Positions 54,561 through 64,000 of a stretch of DNA of 64,000 nt are shown one piece after another. The notes below the pieces were generated by a model. That model searched no databases. It was not told where the DNA came from and worked only from the letters and a program-made list of their open reading frames with translations. This DNA is from Caulobacter sp. S45 (GTDB lineage Bacteria; Pseudomonadota; Alphaproteobacteria; Caulobacterales; Caulobacteraceae). Within the stretch, counting starts at the first letter, position 1, and every line of letters starts with the position of its first letter. A program made the translations under genes and the position numbers. The stretch covers positions 1 through 64,000 of the forward strand of contig NZ_LMUL01000010.1 of assembly GCF_009765965.1 (NCBI RefSeq), written 5' to 3'.

Positions 54561-54735
54561 GGCGCGCAATTTCAGTAGCGTTTTTCCCTGCGCTGAATTT
54601 GCGCAGGCCAATGGGGCGAACGATTGGCGGCATGGGCGATGGCGGTCGAGACGCTTCCGGTTTCCTTCCTGGCGGATGGGGAGGAAGTAGAAGCTCGCGC
54701 GGTTTGCCGCTGGAGTTGTGGGCGAGGACTCCGCC

Positions 54736-56076
54736 CTACAGGTTCTCGCGCAGCCAGCCCGCCGCGCGTTGCAGGACGCCGGCGTTGGGGTCGATCGGCT
54801 CGCGGGGCTGGGTGCTGCGCGAAGACCCGGCGAGCGAGCGGGCGGAGACCGCCTCGCGCGGACCGAAGGCCGAACGGTGCAGCACGCCGGCGGCGGCGCA
54901 GAACCCCGGACCCGCGGCGGCCTCGGCCAGGTGTGGCGCGCGGCGCGGCCGACCCAGGCGAACCGGGCGGTCGAACACCCGCACCGCCACTTCGCGCACG
55001 CCGACAAGCTGGCTGGCCCCGCCGGTCAGCACGATGCTGGCGCCGGATTCGAACGGCACGCCGGAGGCCTTCAGGCGCTCGCGCACCAGTTCCAGGGTCT
55101 CTTCCACGCGCGGGGCGATGATGCCCTTGAGCAGGCTGCGCGGCGCGATCACCGCGCCGGCGCCGGGATCGTCGCCGCGCGGCGGCGCCTCGATCATCTC
55201 ACGGTCCTCGTTGGCCGAGGCGATGGCGGAGCCGTGCAGGGTCTTGATCCGCTCGGCGCCGGCGATGGTGGTCGACAGGCCGCGCGCGATATCGGCGGTC
55301 ACGTGGCTTCCGCCCACCGCCAGGCTGTCGACGTGGAGCAGGGAGCCGTCGCCGAACACCGCCACCGAGGTCGAGCCGCCGCCCATGTCGATGCAGACCG
55401 CGCCCAGGTCCATCTCGTCGTCTTCCAGCGCCGCCAGCGCCGAGGCGAACGGGGCCGCGACCACGCCTTCGAACTGCAGGTGCACAAGCTCAAGGCAGTG
55501 GCCGAGCGTCTGGAAGGCGCTTTCGCTCATGGTCACGACCAGCAGGTCCAGGCTGAGGCTGCGGCCGAACATGTTGCGCGGGTCGCGCAGGCCGCGCGCG
55601 CCGTCCACCGACCAAGCCACCGGCAGCAGGTGGATCGGACGCCGGCCCAGGAAGCGGCACTGGTTCACCGCCAGGGCCAGGGCGCGCGACAGGTCGTGGT
55701 CGCTGATCGGCCGGCTGGACAGCTGGATGGTGGTGGAGGAGCGGTGGCTGGCGAGCTGGCCGCCGGCAGTGGTGATGACCACGCCCGAGACGCTGGCGCC
55801 CGCCATGTTCTCGGCCCGCTCGACCGCCTGGGCGATGGCGTGGGCGGCCTCGTCCATGTTGATGATCGCGCCGCCGCGGATGCCGTTGGAGCGCACGTGG
55901 GCCACGCCCGCGACGTTGATCGAGCGGTCTTCGCGCTTGGCCCCGTCCGGCTTCATGATGAAGCAACCGACCTTGGAGGCGCCCAGATCCACCGCCGCCA
56001 CCAGGTGCTGGCGGTTCTGGCCGGAGAGCATCTTCAGCCCGTCACGGGCCTCCCGGCGATCACGAAGGTTGGACAT
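54736..56076 (-). CDS. ftsA: cell division protein FtsA
   Basis: Actin-fold membrane tether for FtsZ (446 aa). Phosphate-1 motif LVAAVDLGASKVGCFIM is near the N-terminus, phosphate-2 is AVCIDMGGGSTSVAVF, and the adenosine motif is SIVLTGGASQLVGVREVA. The C-terminal amphipathic helix that binds the membrane is VLQRAAGWLRENL. It begins 15 bases after ftsQ and is followed by the long ftsZ promoter gap. Confidence 0.97.
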   Translation of the reverse strand: MSNLRDRREARDGLKMLSGQNRQHLVAAVDLGASKVGCFIMKPDGAKREDRSINVAGVAHVRSNGIRGGAIINMDEAAHAIAQAVERAENMAGASVSGVVITTAGGQLASHRSSTTIQLSSRPISDHDLSRALALAVNQCRFLGRRPIHLLPVAWSVDGARGLRDPRNMFGRSLSLDLLVVTMSESAFQTLGHCLELVHLQFEGVVAAPFASALAALEDDEMDLGAVCIDMGGGSTSVAVFGDGSLLHVDSLAVGGSHVTADIARGLSTTIAGAERIKTLHGSAIASANEDREMIEAPPRGDDPGAGAVIAPRSLLKGIIAPRVEETLELVRERLKASGVPFESGASIVLTGGASQLVGVREVAVRVFDRPVRLGRPRRAPHLAEAAAGPGFCAAAGVLHRSAFGPREAVSARSLAGSSRSTQPREPIDPNAGVLQRAAGWLRENL

Positions 56077-56091
56077 CTCCTCGGCTCCTGG

Positions 56092-57015
56092 TCAGGTCTT
56101 GGCGGCGGTGGGCGCGGGCGGCGCGGATGGGGTGTGGGGCGTCTGGGCCTGGGCGGATTGCGTGGCCGCCGGCTGGCGCGGACGCACGATCACCATTTCG
56201 GGATCGCGCAGGTCGATGCGGGCGAAGCCGAGGTCGAGCAGGCGGTTCTTCTGGTCCAGCTGGTCGAGCTGGATCAGGGCGGCGTCCTCGCCGACGGCGG
56301 GAAGCTGGATCAGGCTGCCGTCTTTCAGGCGCAGGTCCCAGCGGCGCTGGTCCACCCGCACCAGGGCTTCCAGGCGGCTCATCAGGCGCGGACGGGTCTG
56401 CACCAGGGGCAGCACGCCGTTGGCGGCCTGGGGCGCGCCGGCGCCCACGATCAGCGGCAGGTCGACGAACAGGCCAGGGTCGGCCTCTGGGATCACCTGC
56501 CCGTCGGGATCGACCACGTGCGACTGGCCCTGGTCCTGCCACACCGCCAGGCGCGGACGCTCGGACACCGCCAGCACCACGGTGTCGGGCAGCAGGCGCA
56601 AGATGCGCACCGACTTGACCCAACCCACCTGTTGCACGCGTTCGCGTACGGCCTTGAGGTCCACGCCCATCAGCGGCGCGCCATGCTCCACGGCGGCGGC
56701 GCGCACGATGTAGGGAACGGAAAAGCGCGAAGCCCCCTCGACCTCGACATTGGCGACCCGGAAGCCCGCACGGGCCAACTGGCCGGCCACCGCCGTGTTC
56801 ACCCCGACCTGCAGCGCGCGCGCCCGCCCGCCGGTGGCGAGGGTCAGCCCGACGGCGGCGACCACGACGGCGCCCGCGGCGGCCAGCACCAGGCGCGGCC
56901 GTCCACCGAACCCGCGCGGTGCGGGGCCGGGCGCTGGTCGGCGACCGCCCCTCGCGGGCGCGGTTCCGCCGTTAGGTCGGGCGACCTTGGGGCCGTCCCG
57001 CTTCATCGCGGGCAT
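56092..57015 (-). CDS. ftsQ: cell division protein FtsQ
   Basis: Bitopic divisome protein linking FtsB/L to the septum (307 aa). A basic, Pro/Gly-rich cytoplasmic tail (residues about 1-45) precedes one membrane helix ([20 protein letters not shown]); the periplasmic POTRA domain starts [20 protein letters not shown] and the FtsQ beta domain includes [20 protein letters not shown]. The tail after residue 285 is Gln/Ala/Pro-rich. Start is this ATG (AGGA upstream) or the ATG at 57006, which forms an ATGA overlap with the ddl stop. Confidence 0.94.
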   Translation of the reverse strand: MPAMKRDGPKVARPNGGTAPARGGRRPAPGPAPRGFGGRPRLVLAAAGAVVVAAVGLTLATGGRARALQVGVNTAVAGQLARAGFRVANVEVEGASRFSVPYIVRAAAVEHGAPLMGVDLKAVRERVQQVGWVKSVRILRLLPDTVVLAVSERPRLAVWQDQGQSHVVDPDGQVIPEADPGLFVDLPLIVGAGAPQAANGVLPLVQTRPRLMSRLEALVRVDQRRWDLRLKDGSLIQLPAVGEDAALIQLDQLDQKNRLLDLGFARIDLRDPEMVIVRPRQPAATQSAQAQTPHTPSAPPAPTAAKT

Positions 57016-57956
57016 GAGGCGTCCTCTACGATCCAAAGCACGAGACGGTCGAAGTCCAAACCAGTGTGGGCGGCCTGCTCCGGCGCGAGCGAGGTGGGTG
57101 TCATGCCGGGCTGGGTGTTCACTTCCAGTAGGACCAGATCACCCTTAACTTCGTCATAACGGAAGTCGGATCGGGTAAGACCTCGGCAACCCAATGCGAT
57201 GTGCGCCCGCTCGGCCATGCGCATGGCGACCGCTGTTATCTCAGGGGAAATCGGCGCGGGGACCACGTGTTTGGAGCCGCCTTCGCCGTATTTGGCCTCG
57301 TAGTCGTAGAAGCCCGAGGCTGCGACGATATCGGTCACCGCCAGCGCCCGCGCGCCGCCGGCCTCGCCCAGCACCGCCACCGCCAATTCGTGTCCGGCGA
57401 TGTAGGGCTCGATCATCACCTCCTCCCCGAAGGCCCAGTCGTCGCGGCCCAGTTCCTCGGGCGGCCGGTTGGCGCCCTCGAACACCAGGAAGACGCCGAC
57501 CGAAGAGCCCTGGGCGTTCGGCTTGACCACATAGGGCGGGGCCATGACGTGCTCGCGCGCCGCCACGTGGCGGTCGAACAGGCCGCCACCCGGCACCGTC
57601 ACCCCCGCCGCCGCCAGCACCGCCTTGGCCTTGGCCTTGTCCATCGCCAAGGCCGAGGCGAGCACGCCGGAGTGGGTGTAGGGGATGTCGAGCGTCTCCA
57701 GCACGCCCTGGACGCAACCATCCTCGCCCCAGGCGCCGTGCAGGGCGTTGAAGGCGATCTCGGGCCGCGCAGCGGTCAGGACTTCGGCTAGGTCGCGGCC
57801 GGCGTCGATCCGCGCCACCTTGGCCCCCAGCCGTTCCAGGGCCGAGGCGCAGGCCTCGCCGGACACCAGGCTGACCTCCCGCTCGGGGCTGAGTCCGCCC
57901 AACAGCACGGCGATGCGACGGTCGGCCAGGGGGCGTTCGGACATGGAGGCTCTCAT
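57003..57956 (-). CDS. ddl: D-alanine--D-alanine ligase
   Basis: ATP-grasp enzyme making the D-Ala-D-Ala dipeptide for peptidoglycan (317 aa). Blocks: [40 protein letters not shown], the ATP-grasp lysine in [18 protein letters not shown], and the C-terminal [20 protein letters not shown] with the metal ligands Glu and Asn. It starts at this ATG or four codons later at MSERPL. It overlaps ftsQ by twelve bases at most. Confidence 0.97.
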   Translation of the reverse strand: MRASMSERPLADRRIAVLLGGLSPEREVSLVSGEACASALERLGAKVARIDAGRDLAEVLTAARPEIAFNALHGAWGEDGCVQGVLETLDIPYTHSGVLASALAMDKAKAKAVLAAAGVTVPGGGLFDRHVAAREHVMAPPYVVKPNAQGSSVGVFLVFEGANRPPEELGRDDWAFGEEVMIEPYIAGHELAVAVLGEAGGARALAVTDIVAASGFYDYEAKYGEGGSKHVVPAPISPEITAVAMRMAERAHIALGCRGLTRSDFRYDEVKGDLVLLEVNTQPGMTPTSLAPEQAAHTGLDFDRLVLWIVEDASCPR

Positions 57957-58064
57957 CCGCTTGGGCCCAGGTGCGGGCCGTTAAGGGACGGAGCTAATGC
58001 GGGATTTCGGCGACGACGCAAACGTCGCGTTTCAGAGTCGAAACGCCGCGGACGGGGATAATCA

Positions 58065-58217
58065 CCTTCTCCCCTTGCGGGAGAAGGAAGGGGCCCGCGT
58101 GTCGATAGACGCGTGGGAAGGTTGAGGGGTCTTGCTGCGATATCAACGGCGAACGTCCGTCGACCCCTCACCCTCCCAGCAAGGCTGGGCCCCTCCCTCT
58201 CCCGCAAGGGGAGAGGG
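58065..58217. repeat. family-2 intergenic repeat, copy 4 (inverted)
   Basis: Inverted relative to copies 1 and 3: CCTTCTCCCCTTGCGGGAGA, ACGCGTGGGAAGGTTGAGGG, TCTTGCTGCGATATCAACGG and the closing CTCTCCCGCAAGGGGAGAGG. It ends one base before the murB stop codon, so it interrupts the otherwise tight division/cell-wall gene series between murB and ddl. Confidence 0.85.
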
Positions 58218-58218
58218 T

Positions 58219-59124
58219 CTATCGTCGCCCGATCCGCTTCACTTCCCAGTGGAGCTCCACGCCGAGTTTCGCGAGCACGTCGGCGCGCACCGCTTCGCCC
58301 AGGCCCTCCAGGTCGGCGGCGCTGGCGTTATCGGTGTTGATCAGGAAGTTGGCGTGCTGGGGGGAGAACATCGCCCCGCCGTGGGGCTTGCCGCGCCAGC
58401 CGGCTTCGTCGACCAGTTTCCAGGCGCTGTGGCCGTCGGGGTTCTTGAAGGTCGAGCCGCTGGTCTTCTCGCGGATCGGCTGGGAAGCTTCGCGCCGGGC
58501 GGTGATCGCGTCCATGCGCCCGGTCACGGCGGCGGGATCGTCCGGACGCCCCTGGAACAGAGCGCCGGTGAAGATCAGCCAACGCTCGGCCGCCGCGCCG
58601 CACCTGCGGTAGCTGAAATCCATCTCGGCGTTGGAGAACACGACGCGTTCGCCCGAACGATCCAGCGCATAGGCTTCGACCAGCACGTCCTTGGTCTCCG
58701 CGCCGTAGCAGCCCGCGTTCATCATGCAGGCGCCGCCGATGGTCCCCGGCACGCCGGTGTAGAATTCCAGCCCCGCCATGCCCGCCTTCGCCGCCGCCTT
58801 GGCCGCCTGGGCGTCGAGCGCGGCCGCGCCCGCCCGGATGCGGTGGTCGTCGAGCGCTTCCGTGGCGGCGAACGCCCGTCCCGCCAGGCGGATCACCACG
58901 CCCTCGACCCCGCCGTCGCGCACCAGGGTGTTGGAGCCGACGCCTAGCGGCGTCACCGGCACGCCCGGATCGAGACCCGCCAGGAACGCCGACAGGTCCG
59001 CCTCATCCGCCGGCAGGAACAGCACATCGGCCGGACCGCCGACGCGCAGCCAGGTGAACGGCGCCAGCGCCTCGTCGCGCAGCAGCTTGCCTCGCACGGT
59101 GGGCAGGCGGTCGGTCCAGCTCAT
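58219..59124 (-). CDS. murB: UDP-N-acetylenolpyruvoylglucosamine reductase
   Basis: FAD/NADPH enzyme completing UDP-MurNAc synthesis (301 aa). Family blocks: [40 protein letters not shown] (FAD), [20 protein letters not shown], and the catalytic Ser in [20 protein letters not shown] with [20 protein letters not shown] near the end. It is downstream of murC with a family-1 repeat between. Confidence 0.97.
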   Translation of the reverse strand: MSWTDRLPTVRGKLLRDEALAPFTWLRVGGPADVLFLPADEADLSAFLAGLDPGVPVTPLGVGSNTLVRDGGVEGVVIRLAGRAFAATEALDDHRIRAGAAALDAQAAKAAAKAGMAGLEFYTGVPGTIGGACMMNAGCYGAETKDVLVEAYALDRSGERVVFSNAEMDFSYRRCGAAAERWLIFTGALFQGRPDDPAAVTGRMDAITARREASQPIREKTSGSTFKNPDGHSAWKLVDEAGWRGKPHGGAMFSPQHANFLINTDNASAADLEGLGEAVRADVLAKLGVELHWEVKRIGRR

Positions 59125-59168
59125 GCCGGCTGAGTTCCCGCGCTGGTGAATGCAGTGTGGATATGCAT

Positions 59169-59278
59169 TGCGTGCTTCGAGACGCGGCTAACGCCGCTCC
59201 TCAGCATGACGAAGTTTTTTGCGATGCCCCCACATTCGTCATCCTGAGGAGCCCCGAAGGGGCGTCTCGAAGGACGCA
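59169..59278. repeat. family-1 intergenic inverted repeat, copy C
   Basis: TGCGTGCTTCGAGACGCGGC, CTCCTCAGCATGACGAAG, then inverted TTCGTCATCCTGAGGAGC and GGCGTCTCGAAGGACGCA. It occupies the murC-murB gap, an unusual place because these genes are normally adjacent or overlapping. Confidence 0.85.
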
Positions 59279-59299
59279 GGAGCCGGTCAGCCTGCCGCC

Positions 59300-60724
59300 T
59301 CACCCCAGCGCGTCCAGCTGGCCGGGCAGGGCGTAGGCCCAGGCGGTGATGTCGCCGGCGCCCAGGCACACCACCAGGTCGCCGGCCGTCGCGTGCTCGC
59401 GCACGGCGGCGGCGAGGGCGGCCGGGCTTTCGAGCGCGCTGGCGCTGCGGTGGCCGAAGCGGCGCAGGCCCGCCACCAGGGCGTCCTTGTTGGCGCCTTC
59501 GATCGGCTGTTCGCCGGCCGGGTAGACGTCGGCCACCAGCACGCTGTCGGCGTCGTTGAAGCAGCCGCAGAACTCCTCGAACAGGTCGTGCAGTCGGGTG
59601 TAGCGGTGCGGCTGCACCACCGCGATCACCCTGCCGCCGCCGTTCTGCACCTCGCGCGCGGCCTTGAGCACGGCGGCGATCTCGACGGGGTGGTGGCCGT
59701 AGTCGTCGATCACCCGCACCCCGTGGGCCACGCCCGTGGTGGTGAAGCGGCGCTTGACGCCCTCGAAGCCCGCCAGGCCGGCGCGGATCGCCTCTTCGCT
59801 CACGCCGAGTTCGTGCGCCACGGCGATGGCGGCCAGCGAATTCAGGACGTTGTGGCGTCCGGTGATTGGCAGGCGCAGCTTCTCGAACACGATCCGCACG
59901 TCCTCGCGCGGCGAAATCTGGCAGTCGAAGCAGGCCCCGTCCGCGCCCATCTCGATATTGACCGCGCGCACCTCGGCCTGGGGATTGGTCCCGTAGGTGA
60001 TCAGCCGCCGGTTCTCCACCCGCGAGGTCAGGGCCTGCACTTCCGGGTGGTCCAGGCAGACCGCCGCGAAGCCGTAGAAGGGGATGTTCTCGACGAAGTC
60101 GCAGAAGGCCTTCTTCACCTTCTCGAAGTCGCCGTAGTGGTCCAGGTGCTCGGGGTCGATGTTGGTGACGATGGCCACGGTGGATTTCAGCCGCAGGAAG
60201 GTGCCGTCGCTCTCGTCGGCCTCCACCACCATCCAGTCGCCCTCGCCCATCTTGGAGTTGGAGCCGTAGGCGTTGATGATCCCGCCGTTGATCACCGTCG
60301 GGTCCAGCCCGCCCGCGTCGAGCAGGGCCGCGACCATCGAGGTGGTGGTGGTCTTGCCGTGGGTGCCGCCCACCGCGATCGAGAAGTGCAGCCGCATCAG
60401 CTCGGCCAGCATCTCGGCGCGGCGCACCAGCGGGATGTGGCGGGCGCGGGCCTCGACGTATTCGGGATTGTCCGGCTTGACGGCCGAGGAGAACACCAGG
60501 GCCGAGGCGCCGTCGACGTTCTGGGCCGCATGGCCGATGTGGATCTTGGCGCCCAGCGTCTCCAGCCGCTCGGTGTTCGCCCCGGCCTTCTGGTCGGAGC
60601 CCTGCACCGCATAGCCCGCGCGCAGCATGATCTCGGCGATGGCGCTCATGCCGATGCCGCCGATGCCCACGAAGTGGACCGGGCCGATGGGGAAGGGCGT
60701 GGGGCGCAGGCGGGTGGAGGACAT
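59300..60724 (-). CDS. murC: UDP-N-acetylmuramate--L-alanine ligase
   Basis: Adds L-Ala to UDP-MurNAc (474 aa). N-terminal Rossmann start [23 protein letters not shown]-binding [20 protein letters not shown], central [37 protein letters not shown] and the C-terminal [20 protein letters not shown]. The ATG has GGAGG just before it. An in-frame upstream extension of 55 codons is non-conserved. It is preceded by a 168-base gap after murG containing a 16-bp palindrome. Confidence 0.98.
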   Translation of the reverse strand: MSSTRLRPTPFPIGPVHFVGIGGIGMSAIAEIMLRAGYAVQGSDQKAGANTERLETLGAKIHIGHAAQNVDGASALVFSSAVKPDNPEYVEARARHIPLVRRAEMLAELMRLHFSIAVGGTHGKTTTTSMVAALLDAGGLDPTVINGGIINAYGSNSKMGEGDWMVVEADESDGTFLRLKSTVAIVTNIDPEHLDHYGDFEKVKKAFCDFVENIPFYGFAAVCLDHPEVQALTSRVENRRLITYGTNPQAEVRAVNIEMGADGACFDCQISPREDVRIVFEKLRLPITGRHNVLNSLAAIAVAHELGVSEEAIRAGLAGFEGVKRRFTTTGVAHGVRVIDDYGHHPVEIAAVLKAAREVQNGGGRVIAVVQPHRYTRLHDLFEEFCGCFNDADSVLVADVYPAGEQPIEGANKDALVAGLRRFGHRSASALESPAALAAAVREHATAGDLVVCLGAGDITAWAYALPGQLDALG

Positions 60725-60754
60725 TACACAGACCTTGGGTCGGGCTTGGGCGCC

Positions 60755-60770
60755 ATCATCGGCCGATGAT
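60755..60770. promoter_or_regulatory. 16-bp palindrome in the murC leader
   Basis: ATCATCGGCCGATGAT is a perfect palindrome, 31 bases before the murC ATG in the murG-murC gap. It could be a dimer-binding operator, or a short leader hairpin. No regulator is recognised. Confidence 0.35.
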
Positions 60771-60892
60771 CCGCCGATCTCGCCGATGGCTATCGAATCC
60801 CGATCCACAAATAGGGGAATAGGGACCTTAACGGTCCCTGCGCTTTCGCATCCCTGCCTTGTCCGAACAAGGGCCGGGAAGTCACACAAGCG

Positions 60893-61996
60893 TCACCGGC
60901 GAGCCGTCGCCTCCACCAGGTCCGCCAGGCGTTCGGCGGCGTCGGGGCGGCCGGCGGCGTGCGCGCCCTCGGCCATCTTGTCCAGCACGTGGGGGGTGGT
61001 GAGCAGGCCCTCCAGCACCTCGGCCAGCTTCTGAGGGGTGAACTTCTTCTCCGTCAGGATCACTGCGGCGCTCGCCTCGGCCAGCAGCTCGGCGTTGTAG
61101 GTCTGGTGGTCGTCCGCCGCGATCGCCAGGGGGACCAGGATCGAGGGCCGTCCGGCCACCGCCAGCTCGCTCACGGTCGAGGCGCCCGCGCGCCCGATCA
61201 CCAGGTGGGCCGAGGACAAGCGCTTGGCCATGTTGCGGAAGAAGGGCGCGACCTCGGCCTCGACGCCGGCCTTGGTGTAGGTGCGGCGCGCGAAGTCCAG
61301 CGAATCCATGCGCGTCTGCTGCTCGACCCGCAGGCTCAGCCGCAACGTTTCCGGCAACATGGCCACCGCCGCTGGCACGGTTTCCGACAGCAGCTTGGCT
61401 CCCTGGCTGCCGCCGGTGACCAGCAGGGTGAAGACACCGCCCGGCAGGACGTAGGGCTGGTCGTACAGGGCGCGGATCTCGGGCCGTACGGGGTTGCCCA
61501 CCACCATCGGCTTCAGCTTGCCCGGCGCCCTGCGCAGGATGGGAAAGGCGCAGGCGACCTTATCGACCCGCTTGCTGAGATAGCGGTTCACCCGCCCCAG
61601 CACCGCGTTCTGCTCGTGGATCAGGCGGGGGATGCGCGCCTGTTTGGCCGCCAGCAGGGCGGGTAGCGAGGGATAGCCGCCGAAGCCCACCACCACCGAG
61701 GGCCGCAGCCGCACATAGGCTCGGCGCGCCCGCTTCACGCCCGCCCGGATGCGCAGCCAGCCCCGGACCATGCCGATGGGGTTGCTGAGCTTGAAGGTGG
61801 CGGCTTCGAGCGCCAGCCGTTCGGCGGCCGGGAAGTCGGCGGCGTACTGGTCGCCCCGGGTGTCGGTGGCCAGGATCACCCGCCAGCCGCGTTCGGTCAG
61901 CACCCGCGCCAGGGCTTCGGCGGGGAACAGATGTCCGCCGGTGCCCCCTGCGGCGAGGACGACGGTGCGGTTGGCCTCGGTCACGACAGATTCCAT
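60893..61996 (-). CDS. murG: UDP-GlcNAc--lipid I N-acetylglucosaminyltransferase
   Basis: Peripheral inner-membrane GT28 enzyme converting lipid I to lipid II (367 aa). Gly loop 1 is VVLAAGGTGGHLFPAEALAR, Gly loop 2 region VVGFGGYPSLPALLAA, the LIHEQNAVLGRVNRYLSKRV block, TLLVTGGSQGAKLL, and LVIGRAGASTVSELAVAGRP for UDP-GlcNAc. It follows ftsW after 95 bases. Confidence 0.97.
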   Translation of the reverse strand: MESVVTEANRTVVLAAGGTGGHLFPAEALARVLTERGWRVILATDTRGDQYAADFPAAERLALEAATFKLSNPIGMVRGWLRIRAGVKRARRAYVRLRPSVVVGFGGYPSLPALLAAKQARIPRLIHEQNAVLGRVNRYLSKRVDKVACAFPILRRAPGKLKPMVVGNPVRPEIRALYDQPYVLPGGVFTLLVTGGSQGAKLLSETVPAAVAMLPETLRLSLRVEQQTRMDSLDFARRTYTKAGVEAEVAPFFRNMAKRLSSAHLVIGRAGASTVSELAVAGRPSILVPLAIAADDHQTYNAELLAEASAAVILTEKKFTPQKLAEVLEGLLTTPHVLDKMAEGAHAAGRPDAAERLADLVEATARR

Positions 61997-62091
61997 TCCC
62001 GGCGCCTCGAATCGCTAAGCGACGCGCGCAGGATGACTCAAGTTGGTGTCGTCTGTTAACCGCGCTTGATGGCCTGACTGGCCGGCGGTTT

Positions 62092-63264
62092 TCACATCAG
62101 CGATGCGCCGGCGGGCGCGGGGCCTTCGGAGCTGGCGTAGGCGCCGGGACGGCGGCGGGTCAGGGCCAGCGCCATGCCGAGCGTCAGCCCCATGGCCAGC
62201 ATCGAAGAACCGCCATAGCTGATGAAGGGCAGGGTCATGCCCTTGGTCGGGATCAGGTTCAGGTTCACCGCCACATTGATGAAGGCCTGCTCGCCCACCA
62301 GCACGAACAGCCCAGCCGCCGCCACCTGCTCGAACGGGTCGGCCAGCTTCATCGACTTGTACAGCCCGCGCACCACAAGGAAGCCGAACAGGCCGATCAG
62401 ACAGAGCGAGAAGATCAGGCCGTACTCCTCGGCCGCCACCGAATAGATGAAGTCGGTGTGCAGGTCGGGCACGTGGCGTTTCATCACCCCTTCGCCGGGA
62501 CCGCGCCCGAAGAAGCCGCCGTGACGGATGGCCTCGGCGGCCTTGTCCACCTGATGGGTGTCGGTCCCCTCGGGGTTCAGGAACTTATGGAAGCGCGCGG
62601 CCACGTGCTGGAAGGTCAGGTAGATGATCACCATGCCGGTGGAGGCCACCGCCCCCAGGCCCAGGATCCAGCGGATCGGCACCCCGGCCATGAAGAAGGC
62701 CACCCCGAACGCCACGGTGATCAGCACTGTCTGGCCCACGTCCGGCTGGATCAGCAGCAGCACGACCGACAGCAGATACAGGCCGAACGCGATAGAGACG
62801 CCCGGCACGCCCTGGCCCTTCTGGCCCTCCGAGAACATCCAGGAGACCAGGATCATCAGGGCGGGCTTGAGGAATTCCGACGGCTGCAGCGAGAAGCCGC
62901 CGATCTCCAGCCAGCGCTGGGCGCCCTTGGCGGCGTGGCCTAGCAACGGCAGGGCCATCATCACCAGGATCGACAGGACGTAGACGACGAAGGCGGTGCG
63001 CCGGATTCCCTGGGCGGACAGAGTGGAGATGGTCAGCAGGATGGCCGCGCCGCCCGCCGCGTAGACGCACTGGCGCACCGCGAAGTGGAACGGGTCGTGA
63101 TAGCCGATCCGCGCCGCCGCCGCCGGGCTGGCGGCGAACGACAGCATCACGCCCAGCCCGATCAGGATGGCGGTGGAGCCCAGCAGCAGGTGGTCGGTGG
63201 TCCACCACCATTGGCCGAAGCGCGAGCGGTCCGTCCGGGCGAAGGCGTGGGGCGTGAACGTCAT
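62092..63264 (-). CDS. ftsW: SEDS-family peptidoglycan polymerase FtsW
   Basis: Ten-helix septal glycan polymerase working with FtsI (390 aa). Recognisable pieces: LLLGSTAILIGLGVMLSFAA (helix 1), GAQRWLEIGGFSLQPSEFLK (conserved loop), IQPDVGQTVLI with the catalytic Asp region, and the SEDS signature NLIPTKGMTLPFISYGGSSM near the C-terminus. The division-cluster position between murD and murG identifies it as FtsW rather than RodA. Confidence 0.97.
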   Translation of the reverse strand: MTFTPHAFARTDRSRFGQWWWTTDHLLLGSTAILIGLGVMLSFAASPAAAARIGYHDPFHFAVRQCVYAAGGAAILLTISTLSAQGIRRTAFVVYVLSILVMMALPLLGHAAKGAQRWLEIGGFSLQPSEFLKPALMILVSWMFSEGQKGQGVPGVSIAFGLYLLSVVLLLIQPDVGQTVLITVAFGVAFFMAGVPIRWILGLGAVASTGMVIIYLTFQHVAARFHKFLNPEGTDTHQVDKAAEAIRHGGFFGRGPGEGVMKRHVPDLHTDFIYSVAAEEYGLIFSLCLIGLFGFLVVRGLYKSMKLADPFEQVAAAGLFVLVGEQAFINVAVNLNLIPTKGMTLPFISYGGSSMLAMGLTLGMALALTRRRPGAYASSEGPAPAGASLM

Positions 63265-63407
63265 GGTCGCGTCCGGAATTCGATCATGCTCGGGGCGGGA
63301 CTAAGGCTGGCGAGCCATGCCGACGGGGCGTGGCTCGCAATGATTCTCGCCCGCAACATTGCGTGGGTCAGGGTTAAGGGGACGTTGCAATCCGGCGGAT
63401 CGGTGGA

Positions 63408-64000
63408 TCAGCTGGCGGCTTGTCGTGGCGTCGTGGCCAGGCCGTGCACCAGCGACCGGAAGGCGTCGCCGCGGACCTCGAAGTCGGGGAACTGGTCGAA
63501 TGAGGCGCAGGCGGGCGACAGCAGCACCACTGCGTCGCGGCCCTTGGCCGCCGCATCGTGGAAGGCCGCGTCCACCGCGCGCAGCAGGTCCCCGCACTGT
63601 TCGACGGGCGCGGCTCCGGCCAGGGTGCGGCCGAATTCCTGCGCCGCTTCGCCGATCAGGTAGGCCTTCTCCACCCGGCCGAACAGGTCGCGCAGGGAGT
63701 CGATGCCGCCGGCCTTGGGACGCCCGCCGGCGATCCAGTAGAACTTGGGGATGGCGCTCATGGCCTGGCGGGCGGCGTCGGCGTTGGTGGCCTTGCTGTC
63801 GTTGACGAAACGCACCCGCCCGACCGTGCCCACATCCTCCATGCGGTGCGCCAGGCCCGGGAAGCTCATCAGCGCGTCGGCGGCGTCCTGGGGCGACACG
63901 CCGAGCGCCAGGGCGGCGGCATAGGCGGCGGCGGCGTTTTGCCAGTTGTGGCGGCCGGGAAGGCCGGGCGCGCGGCTCAGGTCCGCCACCTCCGTCACCC
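63408..64000 (-). CDS. murD: UDP-N-acetylmuramoylalanine--D-glutamate ligase (C-terminal part)
   Basis: Mur ligase adding D-Glu to UDP-MurNAc-L-Ala; only the last 196 residues or so are inside the window and the start lies beyond the right edge. The central/C-terminal domain blocks LPGRHNWQNAAAAYAAALAL, FPGLAHRMEDVG, RFVNDSKATNADAARQAM and LLSPACASFDQFPDFEVRGD are those of MurD. Its distance to ftsW is 143 bases. The ORF's first Met-like codon near the edge is an internal GTG, not the start. Confidence 0.97.
   Translation of the reverse strand, partial: VTEVADLSRAPGLPGRHNWQNAAAAYAAALALGVSPQDAADALMSFPGLAHRMEDVGTVGRVRFVNDSKATNADAARQAMSAIPKFYWIAGGRPKAGGIDSLRDLFGRVEKAYLIGEAAQEFGRTLAGAAPVEQCGDLLRAVDAAFHDAAAKGRDAVVLLSPACASFDQFPDFEVRGDAFRSLVHGLATTPRQAAS

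Larger units (their letters stand above)
54397..54735. other. ftsZ upstream regulatory region
   Basis: The 339-base gap between ftsA and ftsZ has no gene. Its ftsZ-proximal half is AT-richer and holds a CtrA-type box (54489-54503) and three GANTC sites (54514-54560), so ftsZ probably has its own cell-cycle-controlled promoter besides read-through from ftsA. The ftsA-proximal part shows no motif I recognise. Confidence 0.7.

Noticed and set aside
54409-54633. 74-codon frame in the ftsA-ftsZ gap
   Set aside because: It overlaps the CtrA box and GANTC cluster and has a basic, random-looking translation; better explained as promoter DNA.

Overview
The window is a GC-rich alphaproteobacterial chromosome segment, most probably from the Caulobacteraceae (Caulobacter or Phenylobacterium type). 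The evidence is the combination of a ChpT histidine phosphotransferase, a TipF-like degenerate EAL protein, an ftsZ upstream region with a TTAA-N7-TTAA (CtrA-type) box and three clustered GANTC (CcrM-type) sites, Entner-Doudoroff genes, and recurrent intergenic inverted repeats. There is no rRNA, tRNA, CRISPR array, phage or transposase gene. Most of it is an ordinary core chromosome with small lineage-specific patches.

Layout. 1-2060 (minus): rpsP (cut by the left edge) and ffh. 2345-4332: an exported unknown protein, a DUF2189 membrane protein and a chorismate mutase. 4406-8341: a tightly overlapping operon of crcB, an RluC/D-type pseudouridine synthase, a TPR/2OG-oxygenase and a HAD phosphatase. 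8502-15251: an accessory-looking stretch of small secreted or membrane proteins, an adhesin-E-like/SPOR protein, a sugar transferase, a glycosyltransferase and a C-terminal remnant of a Ser/Thr phosphatase. 15261-23635: a ubiH-family hydroxylase, ftsK, lolA, a strong candidate small RNA, xthA, tipF and a HAD-IIA hydrolase. 23802-31570: egtD with an exported methyltransferase, two metallopeptidases (M3, M61), a Gly-rich protein and a DUF429-like protein. 31751-37788: a Gfo/Idh oxidoreductase, glk, and divergently zwf-edd-eda, so glucose to pyruvate plus glyceraldehyde-3-phosphate minus the lactonase. 38050-48556: a DUF885 protein, a YceI-cytochrome b561-YceI set, wrbA and pirin opposite a LysR regulator, a ROK kinase, an aldo/keto reductase and a D-2-hydroxyacid dehydrogenase. 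48662-52612: cheY-cheR, an HD protein, a GlxA-type regulator and chpT. 52816-64000 (minus): the division/cell-wall cluster murD(partial)-ftsW-murG-murC-murB-ddl-ftsQ-ftsA-ftsZ.

Two intergenic repeat families recur. Family 1 has three copies of about 105 bp with inverted 17-bp-type ends. Family 2 has four copies of about 150 bp placed just after stop codons. The most interesting non-coding signal lies between lolA and xthA: a sigma70-like promoter, two hairpins whose loops show anti-Shine-Dalgarno pyrimidine motifs, and a perfect Rho-independent terminator 16 nt before the TTG start of xthA. It is either an alphaproteobacterial CCUCC-type sRNA or an xthA attenuator, or both.
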